The notes below the pieces were generated by a model. The model saw nothing but the letters and a program-made list of their open reading frames with translations, did not search any database and was not told where the DNA came from. Shown in pieces: positions 12,649 through 19,455 of a stretch of DNA of 19,455 bases; the stretch's first letter is position 1, and every line of letters begins with the position of its first letter. Both the position numbers and the translations under genes were made by a program. The stretch is from Fimadaptatus sp948467645 (GTDB taxonomy: Bacteria > Bacillota > Clostridia > Christensenellales > Aristaeellaceae): positions 1 through 19,455 of the forward strand of contig CAOKFD010000055.1 in NCBI GenBank assembly GCA_948467645.1, written 5' to 3'.

Positions 12649-15600
12649 ATGAGCGACAGCTTTCAGAAAAGTGCCGATTTTATGGGGACCGAGCATAAGG
12701 CCGGTCTGCCCGGACGCCGGGGACTTTACGATCCGCAGTTTGAACACGACGCGTGCGGCATAGGTATGATATGCGACATAAAGGGCCGCGCCAGCCACAA
12801 GCTGGTCACGGACGCGATAGACGTTTTGTGCGCGCTGAGCCACCGCGGCGCGTCGGGCGCGGACGAACTGACCGGCGACGGCGCGGGCGTGCTTACTCAA
12901 CTGCCGCACGAATTCTTTAAAAAGGTCTGTGCACCGCTGGGCATAGGTCTGCCCGAGGCGGGCGCGTACGGCGTGGGCATGATGTTTTTGAGCCGCGACG
13001 AAGGTCGCCGCGAGCACGTAAAGCAGGAATTCAAGCGCATCGTCGAGCAACACGGTCAGACGCTGCTGGGCTGGCGCGACGTGCCGGTCAACGTAAGCTC
13101 GCTGGGCCAGACCGCGCTGGCGTCCATGCCCTACATCTGTCAGGTATTCATACAGCGCGCGTCGCGCCTGACCGAGGAGGACGACCCGAGCGAGGCGTTT
13201 GAGCGGGTGCTGTATCTGATACGCCGCTGTGCCGAAAATCGGCTGCGTTACAGCGAGGGCTGCCGCGAATCCGACTTCTATGCGTGCAGCCTGTCCAGCC
13301 GCACGATTGTATACAAGGGTATGCTTCAGGCATGGCAATTGCGCACGCTGTTCTCCGACCTGAGCGATCTGGACTTCAAGAGCGCGATAACCGTGCTGCA
13401 CTCGCGCTACTCCACCAACACCTTCCCGTCGTGGGAGCGCGCCCATCCCAACCGCATGGTGGTGCATAACGGCGAAATCAACACCATACGCGGCAACTGC
13501 TCGCGTATGCTGGCGCGCCAGAGTCACATAAAGACCGATCTGTTCGGCGATGAGCTAAGCGAGCTGTTCCCGATAGTGCGCGCCGACGGTTCCGACTCGG
13601 CGATGTTCGATAACGCGCTGGAGTTCCTTACGATGACCGGACGTTCGCTCACGCACGCCGCGATGATGATGATACCCCAGCCGTGGGAAAAAGATGCACA
13701 GATGGACAAGGATCTGCGCGCGTTCTACGAATTCCACAGCCACCTGATGGATCCGTGGGACGGCCCGGCGGGCATGGTGCTGACCAACGGCATACAGGTC
13801 GCGGCGGTGCTGGACCGCAACGGTCTGCGCCCGGCGCGCTATATCGAGACGCGCGACGGCCGATTGATACTCGCATCCGAAACCGGCACGCTGCCGGTGG
13901 AGCCGGAAAACATACTATACAAAGAGCGTCTGCGTCCGGGGCGTATGCTGCTGATCGACACCGCCGAGGGGCGCGTGATAAAGGACGAAGAACTCAAAAT
14001 GGCCGTGGCGCAGCGTCATCCGTATGCGCACTGGATAGACACGTATTCACTGCGCGCGGATGAACTGCCCGTGCCCGCCGAAAAGCAACCCGAGGAGGAA
14101 CTGCCGCTGACCGCGCGCATGAGGGCGTTCGGCTACACTAACGAACAGATAAGCAAGATAATAATGCCTATGGCTGAAAAGGGCGCTGAGGCAGTGGGCG
14201 CGATGGGCGTGGATTCGCCGCTGGCGATACTGTCCGACGTGCCGCAGCTGCTTTACGATTACTTCCATCAGCTGTTCGCGCAGGTAACAAATCCCCCGAT
14301 AGATGCGCTGCGCGAGGAAATAGTCACGTCGTCGCGCGTATACATCGGCGCGGAGGGCGATCTGCTGCACCCGTCGCCGCTGTGCTGTCGTCAGATCGAG
14401 CTGGACACGCCGGTAATCACCGATGAACAGCTCAGCGCCATACGTGCGCTTGACGACCCGGCGTTCAAGTCGCGCACGATTTCGATACTCTACCCCGTGG
14501 CTGAGGGCGGCGAAGGTATGCGCCGCGCGCTCAAGGCGATGTGCGATGAATGCGAAAAGGCCGTGGCCGAGGGCGTAAGCGTAATCATACTTTCGGACAA
14601 GGGCGTAAGCCGCGGCATGGCCGCGATACCGGCGCTGCTGGCCGTGAGCGCGCTTCAGACCTACACCACGCGCAAATGCCTGCGCACCCAGCTTTCGCTG
14701 ATACTGGAATCGGCCGAGCCGCGCGAGACGCATCACTTTGCGCTGCTTTTGTCCTGCGGCGTTACGGCGGTCAACCCGTACATGATATACGAACTGCTGC
14801 GCAGCCGCGGCATGGGCGATGAGGAAATCGCGCATTACAACAAGGCCGCTGTCAAGGGCGTTATCAAGATACTGTCCAAGATGGGCATATCCACGGTGCA
14901 GTCGTTCAGAGGCTCGCATGTATTTGAGGCGGTAGGCCTGAGCCGCGAATTGATCGACGAGTTCTTCCCCGGCACGGTGTCGCGCGTGGGCGGGCTGGGT
15001 CTGGACGGCGTGGCGCGCGAACGCGCCGAGATACACGAAAAGGCATTCGTAAACAGCGACGGCCAGCTCGAATCGGGCGGCGTGTATCAGTACCGCGCAG
15101 ACGGCGAATACCACCTGTTCAACCCAGAGACGATTCACCTGCTTCAAAAAGCCTGTCGCGAGGGCGATTACAAGCTGTTCAAGGAGTACAGCGCGCACCT
15201 TAACGAGGAAACGCGCAAGTCCACCCTGCGCTCGATAATGAAGATACGCCCGGGCGTGCGCCCCATATCGATAAACGAGGTCGAGAGCGTGGACAGCATA
15301 TGCCGCCGCTTCAAGACCGGCGCGATGAGCTACGGCTCCATATCCAAGGAGGCGCACGAGTGTCTCGCGATAGCGATGAACCGGCTGGGCGGGCGATCCA
15401 ACACCGGCGAGGGCGGCGAGGACGCGGAGCGGTTTAAGCCCCTGCCCAACGGCGACAGCTGCCGCTCGTCGATAAAGCAGGTTGCATCGGGCAGGTTCGG
15501 CGTGACGATCAACTACCTTGTCAACGCCGACGAAATCCAGATAAAGATGGCACAGGGCGCAAAGCCCGGCGAGGGCGGCCAGCTTCCGGGCGGCAAGGTA

Positions 15601-17172
15601 TATCCGTGGGTAGCCAAGACGCGCCACTCCACGCCCGGCGTGCCGCTGATCTCCCCGCCCCCGCACCACGATATATATTCGATAGAGGATCTAGCGGAAC
15701 TGATTTACGACCTTAAAAACACCAATCCCGAGGCACGCATATCGGTAAAGCTCGCTGCCGAGGCGGGCGTGGGCACGATCGCCGCAGGCGTGGCCAAGGG
15801 CCAGGCCGACGTAATACTGATAAGCGGCTTCGACGGCGGTACGGGCGCGGCGCCGCGCACCAGCATAAAGCACGCGGGTCTGCCGTGGGAGCTGGGTTTG
15901 AGCGAGGCGCATCAGACGCTTACACTGAACGGCCTGCGTTCGCGCGTAAAGTTGGAGACGGACGGTAAGCTCCTGACCGGCCGCGACGTTGCCATCGCCG
16001 CCATGCTGGGCGCGCAGGAATTCGGCTTTGCCACCGCGCCGCTGATTACGATGGGCTGCTGCATGATGCGCGTATGCAATCTGGACACCTGCCCGGTTGG
16101 CATAGCGACTCAGAACCCCGAACTGCGCAAGCGCTTTACCGGCAAGCCCGAGTACGTGGTCAATTTCATGCACTTCATCGCACAGGAACTGCGCGAGATA
16201 ATGGCCGATCAGGGTATGCACACGCTGGACGAGCTGGTCGGGCGCAGTGACCTGCTGGAAAAGGACGACAACGGGCTTAGCTGGAAGCAGCAGACAATCG
16301 ACATATCCGCTATACTGGACGAGCCGGAGCCGCTGGTATATTCCGACTACAAGCCCAAGTCGGTGCTGGACAAGGCGATGGACGCGCAGCTGCTAAAGGT
16401 AATATGCGCGGGCGCGCTGGAAAGCGGCCGACATGTGACTGCCGATCTGGAGATACACAACGTCAACCGCGCGGTGGGCACATACCTCGGTTCGCTGGTA
16501 TGCAAAAAGTACGGTGAGGATAAGCTGCCCGCGGGCACGATACACATCAACTTCAGCGGCAGCGCGGGTCAGTCGTTCGGCGCATTTATGCCCAAGGGCA
16601 TGACGTTCACGCTGACCGGCGACGCGAACGACTATCTGGGCAAGGGGCTGTCGGGCGGCATGATAGTGGTCAAGAAGCCTGCGGCGTGCAACTATGCCGC
16701 CGAGGAAAACATAATCATCGGCAACGTGGCACTGTACGGCGCGACGGCGGGCGAAGCGTACATAAACGGCGTTGCGGGCGAGCGCTTCTGCGTGCGCAAT
16801 TCGGGCGCGACGGCTGTCGTCGAGGGCGTGGGCGACCACGGCTGCGAGTACATGACCGGCGGCAGAGTCTTAGTCATAGGCGGGACTGGCCGCAACTTTG
16901 CGGCGGGCATGTCGGGCGGCATTGCGTATGTATACGACGAGGACGGCACGTTCCACGAGCGCGTGAATACCGAGATGGTAGAGGTCGGGCCGATAGACGA
17001 CCCCGACGAGCTGGTCGAGGTGCGCCGAATGCTGGAGCGGCATGTAAGGCTGACCGGCTCAGCGCGCGGCAGCAAGCTGCTGAAGAGCTGGGCGCACGCA
17101 AGCGAAAAGATAGTGCGCGTAATACCTACCGAATACCGCAAGGCGATGGAACGCGCGGCGGCGGCAAAGTAA
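12649..17172 (+). CDS. gltB: Glutamate synthase large (alpha) subunit, GltB
   Basis: GltB takes the amide nitrogen of glutamine and adds it to 2-oxoglutarate, giving glutamate; with glutamine synthetase this is the main ammonium assimilation route. The 1507-residue protein has the four family domains. First is a class II amidotransferase starting at Cys36 (DACGIG), which becomes the N-terminal nucleophile after removal of a 35-residue propeptide. Then come a central domain (about 480-770), an FMN-binding synthase barrel (about 865-1240) and a C-terminal GXGXG beta-helix (about 1280-1470). The 3Fe-4S ligands are C1137, C1143 and C1148 in CCMMRVCNLDTCPVG. I chose the ATG at 12649 because GAGGTTGGTG precedes it; a GTG at 12601 lies inside the terminator hairpin. 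gltD follows after 34 bases. Confidence 0.97.
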   Translation: MSDSFQKSADFMGTEHKAGLPGRRGLYDPQFEHDACGIGMICDIKGRASHKLVTDAIDVLCALSHRGASGADELTGDGAGVLTQLPHEFFKKVCAPLGIGLPEAGAYGVGMMFLSRDEGRREHVKQEFKRIVEQHGQTLLGWRDVPVNVSSLGQTALASMPYICQVFIQRASRLTEEDDPSEAFERVLYLIRRCAENRLRYSEGCRESDFYACSLSSRTIVYKGMLQAWQLRTLFSDLSDLDFKSAITVLHSRYSTNTFPSWERAHPNRMVVHNGEINTIRGNCSRMLARQSHIKTDLFGDELSELFPIVRADGSDSAMFDNALEFLTMTGRSLTHAAMMMIPQPWEKDAQMDKDLRAFYEFHSHLMDPWDGPAGMVLTNGIQVAAVLDRNGLRPARYIETRDGRLILASETGTLPVEPENILYKERLRPGRMLLIDTAEGRVIKDEELKMAVAQRHPYAHWIDTYSLRADELPVPAEKQPEEELPLTARMRAFGYTNEQISKIIMPMAEKGAEAVGAMGVDSPLAILSDVPQLLYDYFHQLFAQVTNPPIDALREEIVTSSRVYIGAEGDLLHPSPLCCRQIELDTPVITDEQLSAIRALDDPAFKSRTISILYPVAEGGEGMRRALKAMCDECEKAVAEGVSVIILSDKGVSRGMAAIPALLAVSALQTYTTRKCLRTQLSLILESAEPRETHHFALLLSCGVTAVNPYMIYELLRSRGMGDEEIAHYNKAAVKGVIKILSKMGISTVQSFRGSHVFEAVGLSRELIDEFFPGTVSRVGGLGLDGVARERAEIHEKAFVNSDGQLESGGVYQYRADGEYHLFNPETIHLLQKACREGDYKLFKEYSAHLNEETRKSTLRSIMKIRPGVRPISINEVESVDSICRRFKTGAMSYGSISKEAHECLAIAMNRLGGRSNTGEGGEDAERFKPLPNGDSCRSSIKQVASGRFGVTINYLVNADEIQIKMAQGAKPGEGGQLPGGKVYPWVAKTRHSTPGVPLISPPPHHDIYSIEDLAELIYDLKNTNPEARISVKLAAEAGVGTIAAGVAKGQADVILISGFDGGTGAAPRTSIKHAGLPWELGLSEAHQTLTLNGLRSRVKLETDGKLLTGRDVAIAAMLGAQEFGFATAPLITMGCCMMRVCNLDTCPVGIATQNPELRKRFTGKPEYVVNFMHFIAQELREIMADQGMHTLDELVGRSDLLEKDDNGLSWKQQTIDISAILDEPEPLVYSDYKPKSVLDKAMDAQLLKVICAGALESGRHVTADLEIHNVNRAVGTYLGSLVCKKYGEDKLPAGTIHINFSGSAGQSFGAFMPKGMTFTLTGDANDYLGKGLSGGMIVVKKPAACNYAAEENIIIGNVALYGATAGEAYINGVAGERFCVRNSGATAVVEGVGDHGCEYMTGGRVLVIGGTGRNFAAGMSGGIAYVYDEDGTFHERVNTEMVEVGPIDDPDELVEVRRMLERHVRLTGSARGSKLLKSWAHASEKIVRVIPTEYRKAMERAAAAK

Positions 17173-17206
17173 GGCTTAAGGGCGCAGACGCGCCGTGGAG
17201 GTACAC

Positions 17207-18658
17207 ATGGGCAAGACGACGGGCTTTTTGGAATACAAGCGTACTGACCTGCCGGACAGGGATCCGCTTAAACGCATAATAGACTGGAACGAGATACACC
17301 TGCCGCTCGACCTTGACGAGCGGCGCCGGCAGGGCGCGCGCTGCATGGACTGCGGCGTACCATTCTGCCACAGCGGCGTGATGATGAACGGCATGATGAC
17401 CGGCTGTCCGCTGCATAACCTGATACCCGAATGGAACGACTTAATATATAAGGGCCAGTGGGAGGAGGCATATCGCCGCCTGAGCCATACCGCGCCCTTC
17501 CCCGAGTTTACCGGGCGCGTGTGCCCGGCGCTGTGCGAGGGCGCGTGTACGTGCGGCGGGCATGGCGAAGGCTCGGTGACGGTGCGCGCCAACGAATGCA
17601 CGCTGATCGACATGGCGTATGAAAAGGGCTGGGTGCGGCCGCAGATACCCGACGTGCGCACGGGGCGCAAGGTCGCGGTGATAGGCAGCGGCCCGGCGGG
17701 GCTGGCGGCGGCACAAAAGCTGAACCGCATGGGACACAGCGTGACCGTGTTCGAGCGCGACGAAGAACCGGGCGGACTGCTGATGTACGGCATACCCAAT
17801 ATGAAGCTGGACAAGGCTGTCGTGCGCCGCAGGATAAACCTGATGCGCGAGGAGGGCGTGGAGTTTGTATGCTCGCACCCGGTAGATTCGGCTGAGGAAG
17901 CAAAGCGCATCGAAAGCGAGTACGACGCGGTTGTGATATGCGCCGGTTCGCGCACGCCGCGCGACTTAAAAGCGCCCGGACGGGAGCTTGAGGGCATACA
18001 CTTCGCGGTTGACTACCTGAGCGAAGCCACGCGCGCGCTGCTGGGCGGGCGCGAATCCGCGATAGACGCTAAGGGCAAGGATGTAATCATAGTCGGCGGC
18101 GGCGACACGGGCACCGACTGCGTGGGCACGGCGCTGAGACAGGGCGCAAGCAGCGCGACGCAGTTCGAGATAATGGCCGAGCCGCCCAAGTGCCGCGCGG
18201 CGGGCAATCCGTGGCCGGAGTACCCGCGCGTGCTGAAAGTGGACTATGCGCAGCAGGAGTACATCGCCAAGACCGGGCATGACCCGCGCACGTACCTGAC
18301 GACCGTAACCGAAATTGTCGGCGAAAACGGGCATGTAAAGGCGGTTAAGACGGTAAACGTCAAGTGGGAGCGCGGCGCGGACGGGCGCATGGCGATGAGC
18401 ACCGTGCCGGGCAGTGAGAAGGAATACCCGGCGGGACTAGTGCTGATTGCGATGGGCTTCACGGGCGCAGATGCGCGCGTGGCGCAGGCGTTTGGGCTGG
18501 AGCTGAGTGCACGCGGATGCGTGGCAAGCAATGAATGCCTGACCAGCAAAGCGAATGTGTTTGCGGCGGGCGATGCGCGGACAGGACAGAGTTTAGTTGT
18601 GCGCGCTATTGCGGATGGATTGAAGGCCGCGGATGCTTGCGGGGAGTATTTGAAATAA
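17207..18658 (+). CDS. gltD: Glutamate synthase small (beta) subunit, GltD
   Basis: GltD passes electrons from NADPH through FAD and 4Fe-4S clusters to GltB. The 483-residue protein has the N-terminal cysteine-rich cluster domain (C46, C49, C54 and C106, C110, C114, C116). It is followed by the FAD motif VIGSGPAG (158-165), the nucleotide motif VGGGDTGTD (296-304) and a C-terminal FAD segment FAAGDARTGQSLVVRAI. The ATG at 17207 follows GGAGGT; an in-frame GTG at 17195 overlaps that ribosome site and is rejected. Homologous subunits occur in other reductases (such as NfnB and dihydropyrimidine dehydrogenase), but the adjacent gltB decides the role. The operon ends at the terminator at 18674. 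Confidence 0.97.
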   Translation: MGKTTGFLEYKRTDLPDRDPLKRIIDWNEIHLPLDLDERRRQGARCMDCGVPFCHSGVMMNGMMTGCPLHNLIPEWNDLIYKGQWEEAYRRLSHTAPFPEFTGRVCPALCEGACTCGGHGEGSVTVRANECTLIDMAYEKGWVRPQIPDVRTGRKVAVIGSGPAGLAAAQKLNRMGHSVTVFERDEEPGGLLMYGIPNMKLDKAVVRRRINLMREEGVEFVCSHPVDSAEEAKRIESEYDAVVICAGSRTPRDLKAPGRELEGIHFAVDYLSEATRALLGGRESAIDAKGKDVIIVGGGDTGTDCVGTALRQGASSATQFEIMAEPPKCRAAGNPWPEYPRVLKVDYAQQEYIAKTGHDPRTYLTTVTEIVGENGHVKAVKTVNVKWERGADGRMAMSTVPGSEKEYPAGLVLIAMGFTGADARVAQAFGLELSARGCVASNECLTSKANVFAAGDARTGQSLVVRAIADGLKAADACGEYLK

Positions 18659-18673
18659 GGCATGGGGGTAAGG

Positions 18674-18718
18674 GCTGTCTGTTCGTCGGGTGATTCCGAT
18701 GGGCAGGCGGCTTTTTTT
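18674..18718 (+). terminator. Intrinsic terminator of gltBD
   Basis: GCTGTCTG (18674-18681) pairs with CAGGCGGC (18704-18711) through six Watson-Crick and two G-U pairs. An inner TCGG/CCGA pair continues the stem, and seven T (18712-18718) follow. It starts 16 bases after the gltD stop. Confidence 0.85.
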
Positions 18719-18914
18719 GTTGCTCAGCCGAGTATGGCGGGCATTCTTTCAAAAGGCTCACCTGAAATGAGAGCTGGCGATGCAGGCGACTGAGGAGGCT
18801 TCTTTCGATGCACTCTTGTATTCGCCTTAGTTCAAGCGTTCTATTCTTTCTTGCGTTTGGTTTTCTTAAATGATAGTCTTTTATTTTTCCCTTTATTTTT
18901 GGTGCCTCCGGCGG

Positions 18915-18961
18915 CCAAGGAGGGCAAGGGGGATTGCGAGTTCCCCCTATGCCCTCCTTGG
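18915..18961. repeat. Very strong hairpin, 19-base-pair stem
   Basis: Arms 18915-18933 and 18942-18961 are perfectly complementary apart from one bulged base, around an 8-base loop. The left arm begins CCAAGGAGGGCA and the right arm ends TGCCCTCCTTGG. It is flanked on the left by CCTCCGGCGG, itself partly self-complementary. No T-run follows on either strand, so it is more like a palindromic intergenic repeat than a terminator. Confidence 0.7.
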
Positions 18962-18980
18962 ATTCTCCTATTACCCCTTT

Positions 18981-19015
18981 GTAACGCCGGGCACTGCGTG
19001 CCAAGGGGCGGTTAC
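18981..19015. repeat. Nested inverted repeat
   Basis: GTAACGCC (18981-18988) pairs with GGCGGTTAC (19007-19015) with one bulge, and inside it GGCAC-tgc-GTGCC (18990-19002) is a perfect hairpin. It lies 19 bases after the large hairpin, so the two probably belong to one structured unit. Confidence 0.55.
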
Positions 19016-19404
19016 GGCATGGGGGTACGTTCGATTGAGCTATCCATTTCCGGTGGGCGGTTTTACGATGCGGCCGTTGATATGGTTGCATTGCTCCCTT
19101 GCTCAGACCATGCTATTGCTTTATTGGGGCGCGGACGCTTGTTATTTGATTGTGAACGTGGGTTAACGTTCTTGCTCAACGGCCTACTTCCGCGATTTCG
19201 TTCTTTTGCTTGGCCGTTGTGGTTGTGGGCGCAGCGCTGCTGTGTCCGCGAACCCGGTTCTTGACCCGTTGCTTGCGCAACCGCTTTAGCGAACGCGATA
19301 CCGGCTTGGGTTTGGCTGTCGGCCTGCATAGCTGTGATAATGTATGGCCGCTCTCTGAGCGTGGAACATACTCATACAGACCCCCCAAGGACTGATTGCA
19401 TCTT

Positions 19405-19435
19405 CCGCGCCCACTTTAATTTATGGTGGGCGCGG
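19405..19435. repeat. Perfect 10-base-pair hairpin near the window end
   Basis: CCGCGCCCAC (19405-19414) and GTGGGCGCGG (19426-19435) pair perfectly around an 11-base AT-rich loop. No T-run follows on either strand. It may belong to the leader or end of a gene beyond the window. Confidence 0.55.
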
Positions 19436-19455
19436 CATGGATGGCCGCTCATACA

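Larger units (their letters stand above)
18719..19455. other. Long non-coding stretch rich in inverted repeats
   Basis: Several open frames exist on both strands, but none has a ribosome site or a recognisable protein; their translations are rich in R, P, S, N and Q and cross the hairpins. Besides the repeats listed separately, there are perfect short pairs CAACGGCC (19177-19184)/GGCCGTTG (19212-19219) and GAACGT/ACGTTC (19154-19171). CCGGT (19254-19258)/ACCGG (19300-19304) encloses two small hairpins (19268-19281 and 19282-19291). Near the end ATGGCCGCTC occurs twice as a direct repeat (19344-19353 and 19441-19450). The stretch could hold a structured RNA or be decayed sequence. Confidence 0.5.

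Noticed and set aside
14047..15669. 540-codon open frame on the minus strand inside gltB
   Set aside because: It is a shadow of gltB in GC-rich sequence: no ribosome site, low-complexity A/R/H/Y-rich translation, and the plus-strand frame is an unmistakable glutamate synthase.
18606..19091. 161-codon minus-strand frame after gltD
   Set aside because: It overlaps the end of gltD, the gltBD terminator and both large hairpins; the translation is R/P-rich with no family resemblance and no ribosome site.
18851..19264. 137-codon plus-strand frame in the terminal non-coding stretch
   Set aside because: It runs straight through the 19-base-pair hairpin and the nested repeat, lacks a ribosome site, and resembles no protein I know.
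19063..19329. 88-codon minus-strand frame rich in N, Q, R and S
   Set aside because: It could pass for a disordered nucleic-acid-binding tail, but there is no ribosome site, the upstream frame is stopped, and it crosses the inverted repeats.
1..19455. CRISPR array, tRNA, rRNA, prophage or transposase gene
   Set aside because: I saw no regularly spaced repeats, tRNA-like cloverleaf, rRNA landmark, or phage or transposase protein on either strand.

Overview
The window looks like chromosome of a high-GC, endospore-forming member of the Clostridia. The sporulation pair spoIIGA-sigE is present with a Spo0A box in front of it, Shine-Dalgarno sites are strong (GGAGG type), and sigma-A promoters are near consensus. 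Most genes use ATA heavily for isoleucine. That would fit an uncultured gut lineage such as the Christensenellales, but this placement is inference. The content is mostly core metabolism and housekeeping. I see no rRNA, tRNA, CRISPR array, phage or transposase gene.

Left part (about 1-4690, minus strand): a histidine biosynthesis operon in the order hisZ-hisG-hisD-hisB-hisA. It has a very good promoter just before hisZ and a second good promoter in the hisG-hisD gap. HisZ plus the short HisG form the two-part ATP phosphoribosyltransferase; HisD, HisB and HisA supply later steps. hisC, hisH, hisF and hisI/hisE are not in the window, and a small repeat element follows hisA almost directly. Middle (4900-8120): a small SWIM zinc-finger protein with an acidic tail lies downstream of recG (minus strand). 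A Nudix-family protein whose catalytic box has lost key residues is divergent from recG. At 8600-10212 a lone long-chain polyol/uronate dehydrogenase has isoleucine codon use unlike its neighbours.

Right part: spoIIGA and sigE (minus strand, 26-nt overlap) end at a strong intrinsic terminator. Divergent from them is gltB-gltD, the two subunits of NADPH-type glutamate synthase, followed by its own terminator. Between the presumed gltB promoter and the gltB start lies a complete intrinsic-terminator hairpin inside a second pair of complementary segments, which looks like a transcription attenuator or a small terminated RNA. The last ~735 bases hold no convincing gene but many inverted repeats.

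The most unusual signals are: (1) a family of short intergenic elements with terminal inverted repeats bounded by TA (three copies, all in one orientation, one cut by the window edge); (2) the terminator in the gltB leader; (3) the degenerate Nudix box with a long inverted repeat over its promoter. I did not find a clear new multi-gene system.
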